From assembly GCF_958453765.1 (NCBI RefSeq), contig NZ_CAUDZA010000009.1, positions 8,546 through 72,545 of the forward strand: 64,000 bases of DNA, given 5' to 3'. A program made the translations under genes and the position numbers. Positions 7,279 to 15,910 of this stretch are shown here, in pieces. Origin of the DNA: Phascolarctobacterium_A succinatutens_B (GTDB lineage: Bacteria > Bacillota > Negativicutes > Acidaminococcales > Acidaminococcaceae). The notes beneath the pieces are model-generated. The model was not told the origin of the DNA. It made no database searches and was given only the letters and a program-made list of their open reading frames with translations. The stretch's first letter is position 1. Each line of letters starts with the position of its first letter.

Positions 7279-7337
7279 GCTTTTCCCTCCTTCAGTATTT
7301 TTTATATTATACCGCAAGCAGCATTTTTTTGAAAGAA

Positions 7338-7384
7338 AATTATAACCGCCCGCATCTCACCTTCACCTGAGATACGAGCGGTTA
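7338..7384 (-). terminator. Terminator of the small cysteine-rich protein gene
   Basis: TAACCGC (7343-7349) pairs with GCGGTTA (7378-7384), and an inner ATCTCA pairs with TGAGAT. The minus-strand exit is T-rich (ATAATTTTC). Confidence 0.75.
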
Positions 7385-7404
7385 ATGTTATTTTTGAAGA
7401 TTAA

Positions 7405-7761
7405 TTAAAGCAGCTCTGCCTTTTTATCCAGAATTGCTTTGCAGGCAGCGCAGGCCGGGCAGTCGCAATACTCCGCACCGGCAGCCTTGATTTCCTTAGC
7501 ATGTGCCAGAATATTTTTAGCCAGCTCAGCGCCGAAAACGCCAACGCCTGCTTCGGAACCGGCAAAAGCAATCAGCCCGTCTATCGGCATGATATCTGCT
7601 TCCAGCTCTGCAATATAAGCCTTGGTTGCTTCTGCTTCTTCCGCAGTACCAACAGCAGCCAGCCATTTTTCCGCAGCAGTCTTTGCTTCGGCGCTGCAGC
7701 TCGGAGCAGCAATTAAAGCTTCAGTTTGTTCTTTTACATAATTCAAAGTTTCTTGTGTCAT
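7405..7761 (-). CDS. Small conserved protein with C-terminal CxCxxCxxC cluster
   Basis: A 118-residue acidic, helical protein. Residues 1-95 are rich in alanine, glutamate and lysine and contain no membrane span. The C-terminal region has the cysteine cluster CDCPACAAC, which could bind a metal or undergo thiol exchange. Similar short proteins occur in anaerobic Firmicutes, sometimes under misleading chaperone names, but I know of no proven function and assign none. A GAGGAGG site precedes the ATG, and a GATGCG/CGCATC hairpin lies just upstream in the leader. It is transcribed alone, with its own terminator. Confidence 0.8.
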   Translation of the reverse strand: MTQETLNYVKEQTEALIAAPSCSAEAKTAAEKWLAAVGTAEEAEATKAYIAELEADIMPIDGLIAFAGSEAGVGVFGAELAKNILAHAKEIKAAGAEYCDCPACAACKAILDKKAELL

Positions 7762-7920
7762 AATCTGTTAACCTCCTCGTGATGCGTTGCGCATCATCTG
7801 TACATATCATAGTACCAAATGGCAGTCCTGTAAAGTACGCACTTTCACGTGCGCTAGTTACCGCAAGGTTACTATTGTAGTATGCTGAGAATATTCTATT
7901 AATACACCAAACTTATAAAA

Positions 7921-9537
7921 TTACCAGGCAGCCACAGTTCCGTCAGCCCGCGGTTCCGTTGCTCCCGCCAGTACGCCGTCAGGGCAGCGCCAGATGATTT
8001 CGCCCCTGCCAAAGCTGGTGTAATCGCTCATAACGCGCACATCATGCCCCTGCTTGCGCAGCTGTTCCACTACCTCCGGTGCAAAGCGATCCTCCAGCCA
8101 CACCTCGCGCCCATCAATCCACTGCCAACGCGGTGCGTCCAGCGCAGCCTGCGGATTCAGCAGGAAGTCAATCGTATTCATCAACACCTGAACATGACCT
8201 TGCGGCTGCATATAGGCACCCATAACACCAAACGGACCAACAGCTTCGCCGTCCTTAGTTAAAAAGCCGGGGATAATTGTATGATAAGGCTTCTTACGCG
8301 GCAGCAGGAAACCATCCGAAGATTCGTCCAAGCTAAAGCCTGCGCCTCTGTCATTAAAGTTGATGCCATAACCAGGCAGCACAACGCCACTGCCAAAGTC
8401 TTTGTAGTTGCTTTGAATAAAGGATACCATATTTCCTTCATTATCTGCAGTACACAGATAAACAGTACCTCCGCAGAACGGTTTGCCTGCTTCCGGCAGC
8501 AAGGCCTGCTCGCCAATCAGCGCACGGCGTTTGGCTGCATATTCCTCGCTCAGCATAGCTTCCACCTTAGTGCGCATATAGCGCGGGTCAGCAATATACT
8601 GCATGCCATCGGCAAAGGCCAGCTTCATAGCTTCTATCTGCTTATGCAGTGTTGCTACGCTGTCACGTCCGTCGAATTCAAAGCCCTTCAATATATTCAA
8701 AGCCATCAGCGCCGTAATTCCATGACCGTTTGGTGGCATCTCCCACACATCATAGCCACGATAATTAATATGCACAGGTTCAACAAATTCCGCATGATAA
8801 TCAGCCAAATCCGCCAACGTCAGGCAACCGCCGGTCTTTTCGCTGAAATCGACTATTTTTTCGGCAAGCTCACCGCGATAATAGCTTTCGCAGTAGCTTT
8901 CCGCCAACAGGCGCAGTGTTTTGGCATGGTCCGGAAGACGTACCAGCTCGCCTGTACGCGGTGCCACGCCTTTGGGCGCAAATGTTGCAAACCAGGGCGC
9001 AACAGCAGGATTATCCTTATACGGCGTCAGTGCCTCAATGCCCTCCTGCCAAAAGCGTGCCACTATCGGTGAAACAGGATAGCCGTTTTCCGCATAATCA
9101 ATAGCAGGGGCAAATAATTTCGCAAATGGCAGACGACCGAAGCGTTTGTGCAGCTCCGCCCAAGCTGAAGGTGCTCCCGGAACAGTCACAGCCTGCCAGC
9201 CTCTGAAGGGCATTTTATCAGTATGTCCTGCAGCGCGCACTGCCTCCGCCGTCAGGTTCTGCGGCGCATAACCGCTGCCGTTGATACCATAAAGCTTATC
9301 CTTTACCCAGACAATCGCAAAGCAGTCACTGCCAAGACCGTTATTCGTAGGCTCCACTACGGTCTGACAAATTGCTGTCGCGATGGCTGCATCTACAGCG
9401 TTGCCACCCTGCTGCAAAATCTGCAGGCCCGCCTGCGAGGCCAATGGCTGCGAGGTGCAGACCATACCGCGTCTGCCATAAACTACGCGACGGCGCGAAG
9501 CGTAAGGATATTGTTGTCCGTCGAATTGCATTTGCAT
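7921..9537 (-). CDS. Gamma-glutamyltransferase family protein
   Basis: A 538-residue N-terminal-nucleophile hydrolase of the gamma-glutamyltranspeptidase family. The self-cleavage threonine is in CGGTVYLCTADNEGN (Thr358), after which the small subunit would begin. The N-terminal half has the family segments GGNAVDAAIATAI and NNGLGSD, and the small subunit has VVLPGYGINFNDRG and the glycine-rich GPFGVMGAYMQPQGH. No signal peptide is visible, so it is probably cytoplasmic, unlike the periplasmic E. coli Ggt. It may act on glutathione or other gamma-glutamyl amides, or as a cephalosporin-acylase relative. The ATG at 9537 with GGAG is preferred over a GTG at 9546. Confidence 0.93.
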   Translation of the reverse strand: MQMQFDGQQYPYASRRRVVYGRRGMVCTSQPLASQAGLQILQQGGNAVDAAIATAICQTVVEPTNNGLGSDCFAIVWVKDKLYGINGSGYAPQNLTAEAVRAAGHTDKMPFRGWQAVTVPGAPSAWAELHKRFGRLPFAKLFAPAIDYAENGYPVSPIVARFWQEGIEALTPYKDNPAVAPWFATFAPKGVAPRTGELVRLPDHAKTLRLLAESYCESYYRGELAEKIVDFSEKTGGCLTLADLADYHAEFVEPVHINYRGYDVWEMPPNGHGITALMALNILKGFEFDGRDSVATLHKQIEAMKLAFADGMQYIADPRYMRTKVEAMLSEEYAAKRRALIGEQALLPEAGKPFCGGTVYLCTADNEGNMVSFIQSNYKDFGSGVVLPGYGINFNDRGAGFSLDESSDGFLLPRKKPYHTIIPGFLTKDGEAVGPFGVMGAYMQPQGHVQVLMNTIDFLLNPQAALDAPRWQWIDGREVWLEDRFAPEVVEQLRKQGHDVRVMSDYTSFGRGEIIWRCPDGVLAGATEPRADGTVAAW

Positions 9538-9546
9538 AATTATCAC

Positions 9547-9825
9547 TCCATATATGATGATTAGTTTATCATGTTATCATAGCCTGCTTAAAACAAAATA
9601 TCTAAAATATTATTTCTTTCCATATGTAATAAGCAAACAAAAAACATATTTAGGCAGTCGCAGTTTTGGCGTACTTCCTTTTTAATCATATTATAAGCCT
9701 TATTATGCATTAAAACAAGCTACCGGAAAACTATCATTTATGCTTCAGACAATCAGATAATAAATATATTTTTTAGTACGTCGAGGAGCGGTGAAGCCGC
9801 AGATGGCGCCTTATCCGCCGCCGTC
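9547..9825. other. Intergenic region without a recognised gene
   Basis: This AT-rich gap of 279 bases separates the gamma-glutamyltransferase from btuD. Near its right end is a GC-rich stretch (9781-9825) with a small GCGG/CCGC hairpin directly after the btuD stop codon. I see no gene or strong terminator. Confidence 0.5.
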
Positions 9826-10596
9826 CTACTGCCAGTGCTGAGGCAGATAAACTATATTGATTCTGCCAGAGGCATCCTCATCCACTCTGCAGCGCACCTC
9901 ATACATATCATAGATAAACTTTTCCGTCAGCAGCTCTCGCGGCGTTCCCATACCTACAATCTGTCCGTTTTTAATTGCTACCAGACGGTCGCAGTACATT
10001 GCTGCAATATTTAAATCATGTACCGCTGCTACAACAGTCAGATCAAGTGATTTGACTATATCCATAATCTGTAGCTGGTACTTTATATCCAGATGGTTCG
10101 TCGGCTCATCCAGCACCAGACATTCCGTCTGCTGCGTCAGTGCCCGCGCCAAAATTACACGCTGCTGCTCGCCGCCGCTCAAGGTAGCAAAGCTGCGTTC
10201 TTCGAAGTCCGCCAGACCTACAGTCGCCAGCGCTTCGCGCGCAATCTGATAATCCTTAAGATTGTCGCGCTCCAGCATTTTCTTATGCGGTGAACGGCCC
10301 ATCAGCACAACCTCCAGCACCGAAAAATCAAAGCTGTAAACATTATGCTGTGCTACTACTGCCAGCTGCAGAGCTGATTCACGGTAAGAAAGCTCGTCCA
10401 ACGGCGTACCGTTGAGCATAATTTTTCCTCCCGTCGGCTTCTGCACACGGTAAACGCATTTTAAAAATGTACTCTTACCGCTGCCGTTAGGACCGATAAT
10501 GCCTACAAATTCCTTATTATGCAGGCTGAAATCTATTCCCTTAAGAATTTCCTTTGGTCCGAAGGCCATTTTTACTGCTTCTGCTAAAATCTCCAT
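9826..10596 (-). CDS. btuD: Corrinoid ABC transporter ATP-binding protein
   Basis: A 256-residue FecE/BtuD-type ATPase. Walker A is GPNGSGKST (35-43), the ABC signature is LSGGEQQRVILARAL, Walker B is CLVLDEPTNHLD, and the switch histidine is in AAVHDLN. It powers a BtuC-type permease. Sequence alone does not separate vitamin B12 from siderophore ATPases, but the operon is headed by a cobalamin riboswitch and a TonB receptor, so corrinoid import is the best reading. Its ATG follows the btuC stop by two bases and is preceded by GGAGG. It is the last gene of the operon. Confidence 0.88.
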   Translation of the reverse strand: MEILAEAVKMAFGPKEILKGIDFSLHNKEFVGIIGPNGSGKSTFLKCVYRVQKPTGGKIMLNGTPLDELSYRESALQLAVVAQHNVYSFDFSVLEVVLMGRSPHKKMLERDNLKDYQIAREALATVGLADFEERSFATLSGGEQQRVILARALTQQTECLVLDEPTNHLDIKYQLQIMDIVKSLDLTVVAAVHDLNIAAMYCDRLVAIKNGQIVGMGTPRELLTEKFIYDMYEVRCRVDEDASGRINIVYLPQHWQ

Positions 10597-10598
10597 TA

Positions 10599-11654
10599 TC
10601 AGTTACCTCCAAAGCCATAGGTTTTCTTAATCATCAGGTAAACGAAGCAGGGCGCGCCGATTAAGGATATCAGAATACCGATTGGCAGCTCGGTGCGCGG
10701 AATAATTACACGGCATAGGCCGTCGGCAATTACCAGAAATACCGCGCCTGTCATAGCGGAAACAGGTATTAATTTTTTGTGGTCGGTGCCTACCAGCATA
10801 CGAATGACGTGCGGTACTACCAGGCCGACAAAGCCTACCATACCTGCAGCATACACTATAAAGCCTACGATAAGAGAGCTTACCAGCAGATAAATCTGTC
10901 TGTAAATATGTAAATCCGTTCCCAGTGTCAGCGCCGATTCATCACCTAAAAGCATCAGATTAAGCATGCGGCTCTGCGTCCATAAGAACAGCACTGCCAA
11001 CAGCACGATTGGTCCGATGACAGCCAAGGTTTCCCACTTGGCACCGGCAAAGCTGCCCATCATCCAGTAGGCAATAGTCTGCATACCCTCTTTATTATTG
11101 GCAAAGTAAACTATAAAGCTGGAAAACGCACCGCAGACTGCGCTCAGCGCCATGCCTGCCAAAAGCAGTTTGACGGAATTGCTGCGTCCGCCCAGATTAG
11201 AGATAAACAGTACACCCAGCGACATGGCAAAGGCACCGATAAAGGCTGCAATGCCGACAAAGTTTTCACCAAGCGCAACGCCGATGCCCAACAGAATCGC
11301 TGCCGTAGCACCCAGCGAAGCACCGGAGGAAATGCCCAGTATATATGGGTCAGCCAAGGGGTTTTTTACTACAGCCTGCATGATAACGCCGCAAACCGAA
11401 AGCCCCATGCCTACTAAGGCAGCCAGCACCAGACGCGGCAGGCGCAGCAGCCAGATAATATCATGCACAGGTCCGCGGTCAGCGCCTTCGATTGGCTGTC
11501 CGCTAAACATCTGCTCTATAACCGTATTATAAATATTTACCAACGGCAGCTTTACCGTACCAATGGACAACGCCCAAAACAAGGCAATTACCAGCAAAGC
11601 AAGCAATCCCAAGCAGATGAACAAGTACCCCTGCTTCTTCAAAAAATTAACCAT
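10599..11654 (-). CDS. btuC: Corrinoid ABC transporter permease (FecCD/BtuC family)
   Basis: A permease of about 351 residues with ten predicted membrane helices. Family segments include LPRLVLAALVGMGLSVCGV near the N-terminus, NPLADPYILGISSGAS in the middle, and GFVGLVVPHVIRM in the C-terminal third, which matches the BtuC/FhuB/FecD coupling region. Three ATG codons follow one another (11660, 11657, 11654); I pick the last because it is eight bases from AAGGAG. The coding sequence is clearly more GC-rich than the binding-protein and receptor genes just upstream in the same operon, a sharp change at about 11660. Confidence 0.88.
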   Translation of the reverse strand: MVNFLKKQGYLFICLGLLALLVIALFWALSIGTVKLPLVNIYNTVIEQMFSGQPIEGADRGPVHDIIWLLRLPRLVLAALVGMGLSVCGVIMQAVVKNPLADPYILGISSGASLGATAAILLGIGVALGENFVGIAAFIGAFAMSLGVLFISNLGGRSNSVKLLLAGMALSAVCGAFSSFIVYFANNKEGMQTIAYWMMGSFAGAKWETLAVIGPIVLLAVLFLWTQSRMLNLMLLGDESALTLGTDLHIYRQIYLLVSSLIVGFIVYAAGMVGFVGLVVPHVIRMLVGTDHKKLIPVSAMTGAVFLVIADGLCRVIIPRTELPIGILISLIGAPCFVYLMIKKTYGFGGN

Positions 11655-11678
11655 CATCATTTCTCCTTAAAGACATTT

Positions 11679-12644
11679 TTATTCATCATATAATCCTTTA
11701 CGCATAATCTTTAAGCCTTCTACAATCCTTACACCCGGAGTATATATATAATCCAACCGTATCGGATAAACACGTTTATTCTTAATTGCATTTACCGAAT
11801 TTAACGCCGGAATAGAATATATCTGTTTAAGTTGAATAAGTCTGTCCTTATTAAAGTAAACTAAAAAAATCACTTCTGGATTAATTTTTATCACTTCTTC
11901 ATAGCTTAAGACTCGCCCTTGTGATACAATTTGACCGTTTAATCGTTCCACCATATTTCCAGCCAATGTGTCACTGTCATAATTTCTAAAATTTCTTCCC
12001 CCATTTTCTAATACTAAAACCCTTTGATTCTTGCCTTTACTACTTATTGTAGTTTTTATTGCTTTTTCAATATTATCGACTAACTTTTTGCTCTCTGCTT
12101 CTTTTTGAAAGATTTTTCCCATATCTAATATAAATTTCTCTTGATCTTCAATTGTTTCATGTTTTGTTAAGCCATTAGATGTTATATTAATGTACGTATT
12201 AACGCCACGTTTATTCCAAAAATCAGTTGTTTCTAAGCTCTTACCATTAAATGTAGATAACCAACCTATTATTAAATCAGGTTGTAAATTAATAGCTTCT
12301 TCTACTGTCAAATTATCAAATGTAATTTTACTTAAATCATCTGCCTGTTCTTTATATTGTGGTAAATACTCTTTATATCTATCCGTGTTTTGATAATTAA
12401 CAGCTAAAATATTTTTTTCTGCTCCCAAAGCAATTAAAGTTTCTGCAACATAAATTCTATTAGCAATTACCCTCTGTGGTACTTTTGAAAAACCTATTTC
12501 TACCTTTTTGCGCTGGGAATTAACTGTTGATACAGTAGTGTAATGAGATTCTATTTTTTTTACAGTGTTATTCTCACTGCTATGAAGTAATAATAGTATA
12601 AACATTAGGATTACACAAACTAAGATAGTTATAATTCTATTCAT
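11679..12644 (-). CDS. btuF: Corrinoid ABC transporter substrate-binding protein
   Basis: A 321-residue class III (BtuF/FhuD-type) periplasmic binding protein. It starts with a strong hydrophobic helix (about residues 4-22) but has no lipobox cysteine at the expected place, so it is either secreted or anchored by the helix. The mature part has the family features PQRVIANRIYVAETLIALGAE, LQPDLIIGW and the late KINPEVIFLVY. The ATG at 12644 follows TGAGGA; longer frames lack a ribosome site. The DNA is markedly AT-rich, like btuB and unlike btuC. Binding specificity for corrinoids is inferred from the riboswitch-controlled operon. Confidence 0.83.
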   Translation of the reverse strand: MNRIITILVCVILMFILLLLHSSENNTVKKIESHYTTVSTVNSQRKKVEIGFSKVPQRVIANRIYVAETLIALGAEKNILAVNYQNTDRYKEYLPQYKEQADDLSKITFDNLTVEEAINLQPDLIIGWLSTFNGKSLETTDFWNKRGVNTYINITSNGLTKHETIEDQEKFILDMGKIFQKEAESKKLVDNIEKAIKTTISSKGKNQRVLVLENGGRNFRNYDSDTLAGNMVERLNGQIVSQGRVLSYEEVIKINPEVIFLVYFNKDRLIQLKQIYSIPALNSVNAIKNKRVYPIRLDYIYTPGVRIVEGLKIMRKGLYDE

Positions 12645-12657
12645 TATATCCTCACAT

Positions 12658-12698
12658 TGAAAAATTACTACGGAAACCATATGATTTCCGTAGTAATT
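12658..12698 (-). terminator. Hairpin attenuator between btuB and btuF
   Basis: A perfect 14-bp stem, AATTACTACGGAAA (12663-12676) with TTTCCGTAGTAATT (12685-12698), has an eight-base loop. It is followed on minus by TTTTTC and lies between the btuB stop and the btuF start. It probably terminates part of the transcription so that receptor exceeds transporter. Confidence 0.75.
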
Positions 12699-12712
12699 CT
12701 CAAGCATATCAA

Positions 12713-14980
12713 TTAAAATTTATACTGCATACCAACTAAAATTCTGCGACCTTGTTGAGGGAATGCTCCAATGCCCATATGGTACATATAACGATTTTCC
12801 CAAGCAGTATTCCATAAGTTATTAGCAATTAAATATAAAGTTGCTTTTTCATTAAGTTTATAATTCATACTCAGATCACTAATTACAAATCTATTGTTGG
12901 TAAAATAATCAGTATCATTACCGGAGTAAATTGTAGTCAGTAAGTCTACATTAAAATTACCTTTATCATAGCCAAGGTCAATTTGATAATTATTGATTGG
13001 TACCTGCTTATTTAATAAATCATCTAAACTGGTACCATCTGGAACAGTTTTAAAGTTTTTAGAATGGAAATCAGTTTTTACATAAGTATAAGAAGCACCT
13101 AAACGCCAATTATCATCAAATTGATGTTCTACAGACAAATTCAAGGCTTTTTTGCTTTGCTTAGCATTCATCGAATAACTCTTAGTACCAGTTGCTGTAG
13201 TTAAGTCTTCCACTGAATAAGATCCTATAGCATTATCCATTTTCAAATAGCTATAGTTTATATCTAAATTAGTTTTTTTGCCTAAAGATTTTTTCAAGCC
13301 TACATTGTAAACATTACCTTTTTCATCTTCCAAAGGCTCCAATACAGCGTCATAATCAGTTACTTTTTTAGCTCTAAATACTTGAGCCCAAGAACCATAT
13401 AAACTGGTTGTGTCGTCAAATTTATATTGTGTAGCCATCATACCACTTACATGGTTGACTTTACTATCAGATGGTGATTTATCCGCACCATTACCTTTTT
13501 TTACCGTATAATCACTAGCATGCAAATATCTAAGACCAGGTGTTAACTCAAATTTATCACTGAAATGAATTTTATCCTGTAAATAGCCAGTCAATATATT
13601 TCTGTTTATGTTAGCTGTTGTATTGGCAGATGGATTTACTCTGTTATATGTATCATGACTTGCCGTAACACCAAACAAAATATCATTTATTCCATACCTT
13701 TTACCAAGCTGGAGTTCTACACCATTACTCTGTTCCTTATATGTGCTTACAGAATGTTCTCCTTTGTAACTATCCAAATAAGCCTTCAATTGCTCCATAG
13801 TAATATTGCCAGAAGGACTGAAATTAAAATTAGAATTTTTTACCCATCCTGCTTCATAAGTATTATGAGTAGAAAATGCTCGGATATAACTTGGCAAATT
13901 ATTATCTTTATTAAATTGATAAGTTAAGTCAAGATTGCTTGTTTTACTCGTTGTAAAATTGCCTAAAACTCCATGATACCACCATTTATTTCTAAAACCT
14001 TGATTTATAGGAGCATGTGATTTTCCATCTGCAGCATCTATATTTACTTGTCCGCTAAAGAATCTATCAATGCTTGCTGCCCGATAATCTCTAGGCACAA
14101 TCGGATATCCGTCCCAGTTATTCGTGTAGTTATATGACAATGATACGAAATGGTTATCATCATATTTTCTATCTATACGAACAGCAGCACTATCATCCTT
14201 ATAATGAGTTCCAAAATATTTATAATTTTTACCTGTCAAACCATCTTTATAATGCGTATCTCCGCCCATGTCACGATTTAAGACCATGAAATAACGCCAA
14301 TTACCATCATCAGAAGAACCATTATGTACTAATCCATAAGTATGACGTTTCCAAGAACCAGTTGCAATATCAATAGTTGTCGACGGCTTCGTTGCACCTT
14401 TTCTGGTAATAATATTAATCACACCGCCACTGGCATCACCACCATAAATAGAAGCGCCAGGTCCTTTAATAACTTCAATAGATTCTACATTTCCAATGCT
14501 TGTAATTAAATGCAAAGGAACCATTGATGTATTACCGCTTGAACTTGAAGATCCGCTAGAAGAACTTGAAGCACTATTATCAAGCCTACGTCCATCTAAC
14601 AATACGACAACATGTCCATCACCATTAATTGTTACTTGCTGACTATAAGCCGAAAATCCATATTCGCCACCTCTATAACCCATATCATTGATATGAACGC
14701 CAGGCACACGCTTAACAGCATCTGTAATGTTTTGATAATGCTTACTTTCGATTTCCTGACGTGTTACTACAGTTACATCACCACCAGTCCTTGCATAAGA
14801 CTGTTCAGTAATAACATTACCAAAAGAATCCTTTGGTACAGCATTCCTGCTACCTTCAATAATAATCTCATCCAAATCACCTTGCATAGTAGTATCTGCT
14901 GCACTAGCAGATGCTACGAAGCCTGCGCTGGCAACTGCGCACAGCACTGACATAACCAGTGCTTTTTTGCTTTTTAACAT
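12713..14980 (-). CDS. btuB: TonB-dependent corrinoid receptor
   Basis: An outer-membrane receptor of 755 residues. A signal peptide (about 1-27) ends in ASASA. A TonB-box-like segment DEIIIEGS follows, then the plug domain with VKRVPGVHI and GPGASIYGGDASGGVINIITRK, then a barrel of alternating strands ending in the terminal phenylalanine of VGMQYKF. The plug carries a serine-rich insertion of about 17 residues near 136-152. Control by the cobalamin riboswitch just upstream makes vitamin B12 or another corrinoid the likely ligand. The DNA is AT-rich compared with the flanks, suggesting acquisition by transfer. The start follows a GAGGTG site. Confidence 0.92.
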   Translation of the reverse strand: MLKSKKALVMSVLCAVASAGFVASASAADTTMQGDLDEIIIEGSRNAVPKDSFGNVITEQSYARTGGDVTVVTRQEIESKHYQNITDAVKRVPGVHINDMGYRGGEYGFSAYSQQVTINGDGHVVVLLDGRRLDNSASSSSSGSSSSSGNTSMVPLHLITSIGNVESIEVIKGPGASIYGGDASGGVINIITRKGATKPSTTIDIATGSWKRHTYGLVHNGSSDDGNWRYFMVLNRDMGGDTHYKDGLTGKNYKYFGTHYKDDSAAVRIDRKYDDNHFVSLSYNYTNNWDGYPIVPRDYRAASIDRFFSGQVNIDAADGKSHAPINQGFRNKWWYHGVLGNFTTSKTSNLDLTYQFNKDNNLPSYIRAFSTHNTYEAGWVKNSNFNFSPSGNITMEQLKAYLDSYKGEHSVSTYKEQSNGVELQLGKRYGINDILFGVTASHDTYNRVNPSANTTANINRNILTGYLQDKIHFSDKFELTPGLRYLHASDYTVKKGNGADKSPSDSKVNHVSGMMATQYKFDDTTSLYGSWAQVFRAKKVTDYDAVLEPLEDEKGNVYNVGLKKSLGKKTNLDINYSYLKMDNAIGSYSVEDLTTATGTKSYSMNAKQSKKALNLSVEHQFDDNWRLGASYTYVKTDFHSKNFKTVPDGTSLDDLLNKQVPINNYQIDLGYDKGNFNVDLLTTIYSGNDTDYFTNNRFVISDLSMNYKLNEKATLYLIANNLWNTAWENRYMYHMGIGAFPQQGRRILVGMQYKF

Positions 14981-15089
14981 ACTCAAACACCTCATAAAAA
15001 ATTTATTTTTTAACCTCAGCTATCAAGCTGTCCTAGTTTCGCTTGCAGCTTTGGCTAAAATCATATTTTTAAGGGCGCTCTGTATTAAA

Positions 15090-15122
15090 TAAAAACGCCC
15101 TTCTGCCTAATGACAGAAGGGC
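15090..15122 (-). terminator. Expression-platform terminator of the cobalamin riboswitch
   Basis: GCCCTTCTG (15097-15105) pairs with CAGAAGGGC (15114-15122). On the minus strand the stem ends in GTTTTTATTTAAT. Its position between aptamer and btuB fits termination when cobalamin is bound. Confidence 0.85.
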
Positions 15123-15124
15123 AC

Positions 15125-15340
15125 ACTTATCCCTTAGTAGTCTCCTGTCACTCGCAGCACACTTAACACTTAAAGAATTTCAGGCAATTCTTCTGGCTCA
15201 GCTTCATCGTAATCCTTGCCTTCCCAGTTTCCCAGTGACATTATTAAGGAACACTCCACTTTACAGCTGCGTGACAGCGCAGGTTTTTCACCTGCTTACT
15301 TATTAAGTCTTTCAACACCTGATACGCTAATATTCACTTG
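15125..15340 (-). promoter_or_regulatory. Cobalamin riboswitch
   Basis: Read on the minus strand, the leader carries the conserved order of the adenosylcobalamin-type aptamer: GGTGAAAAACC...GCGCTGTC, CGCAGCTGTAAAG, GTCACTGGGAAACTGGGAAGGC, then GATGAAGCTGAGCCAGAAG. The middle segment matches the B12 box and its neighbouring core. A terminator follows at 15090-15122. It would shut off btuB-btuF-btuC-btuD when intracellular corrinoid is ample. The exact 5' and 3' limits of the aptamer are approximate. Confidence 0.88.
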
Positions 15341-15493
15341 TTTTCTAATTCTTCAACTAATTTATTTTGTAACCTTTCATCTTCTTTAAAGATGAAGATA
15401 CTTAAATATAAGATTACTCTAATTAAAGATTGTATATATTGATTTCTTCCTTATTTTGTAATAGCATTCATTACATAATTAGTTACTGATAGA

Positions 15494-15521
15494 ATTATAG
15501 CACGTTGTCCCCCCCCGTCAA
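15494..15521 (-). promoter_or_regulatory. btu operon promoter containing a G8 tract
   Basis: TTGACG (15516-15521) and TATAAT (15494-15499) are 16 bases apart on the minus strand. The spacer begins with a run of G; counting the last G of the -35 box there are eight in a row. An inverted repeat (15519-15550) overlaps the -35 box. Slippage in the tract would change promoter spacing. Confidence 0.7.
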
Positions 15522-15569
15522 GCAAAAGTACATCGAGTACTTTTGGCTTGCAGGTGCCTACGGCACCTG
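15519..15569. repeat. Two adjacent inverted repeats upstream of the btu promoter
   Basis: CAAGCAAAAGTAC (15519-15531) pairs with GTACTTTTGGCTTG (15537-15550) with one bulge. Directly next to it, CAGGTGCC (15551-15558) pairs with GGCACCTG (15562-15569). They may be regulator sites or a remnant terminator; no T run follows the second. Confidence 0.6.
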
Positions 15570-15708
15570 ATAAATCAAAAAGGACTCCGTAATATTAGAA
15601 CGAAGCCCTTAATATTCAAAGCATTATTATATTGTAATTATATGTCAACCAACTGACAACTATATTCTCATTCTGACGTAAATTGCAAAGAAAATTTAAA
15701 TATGAATA

Positions 15709-15777
15709 TAAAAACTCCGCTCTAAGATAACCTATGAAATTAATATCTTTCAGATATCGGTTAACATTCTTAGAGCG
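15709..15777 (-). terminator. Terminator of the amino-acid ABC operon
   Basis: CGCTCTAAG (15718-15726) pairs with CTTAGAGCG (15769-15777), with inner arms TAACC and GGTTA. The minus exit is AGTTTTTAT; the plus exit also has a T run a few bases on. The stretch 15570-15910 otherwise shows nothing. Confidence 0.65.
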
Positions 15778-15910
15778 AAGTTATGTTTTTTGCAACATGA
15801 AATATTTCTTTTTAGCGAAAATAATTACCCTATCACCCGTAGCACAAGGCTAATTAACTGTAATGCTTAATCATAATCATCATGAAATATGTTGCCGATA
15901 TTTAATTCTC

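Noticed and set aside
7405..7761. Naming the small cysteine-rich protein a chaperone
   Set aside because: No chaperone domain or ATP-binding motif is visible in 118 residues; only the cysteine cluster can be stated.
9781..9825. Terminator or repeat element just after btuD
   Set aside because: The GC-rich stretch forms only a short GCGG/CCGC stem and has no T run on minus near the stem.
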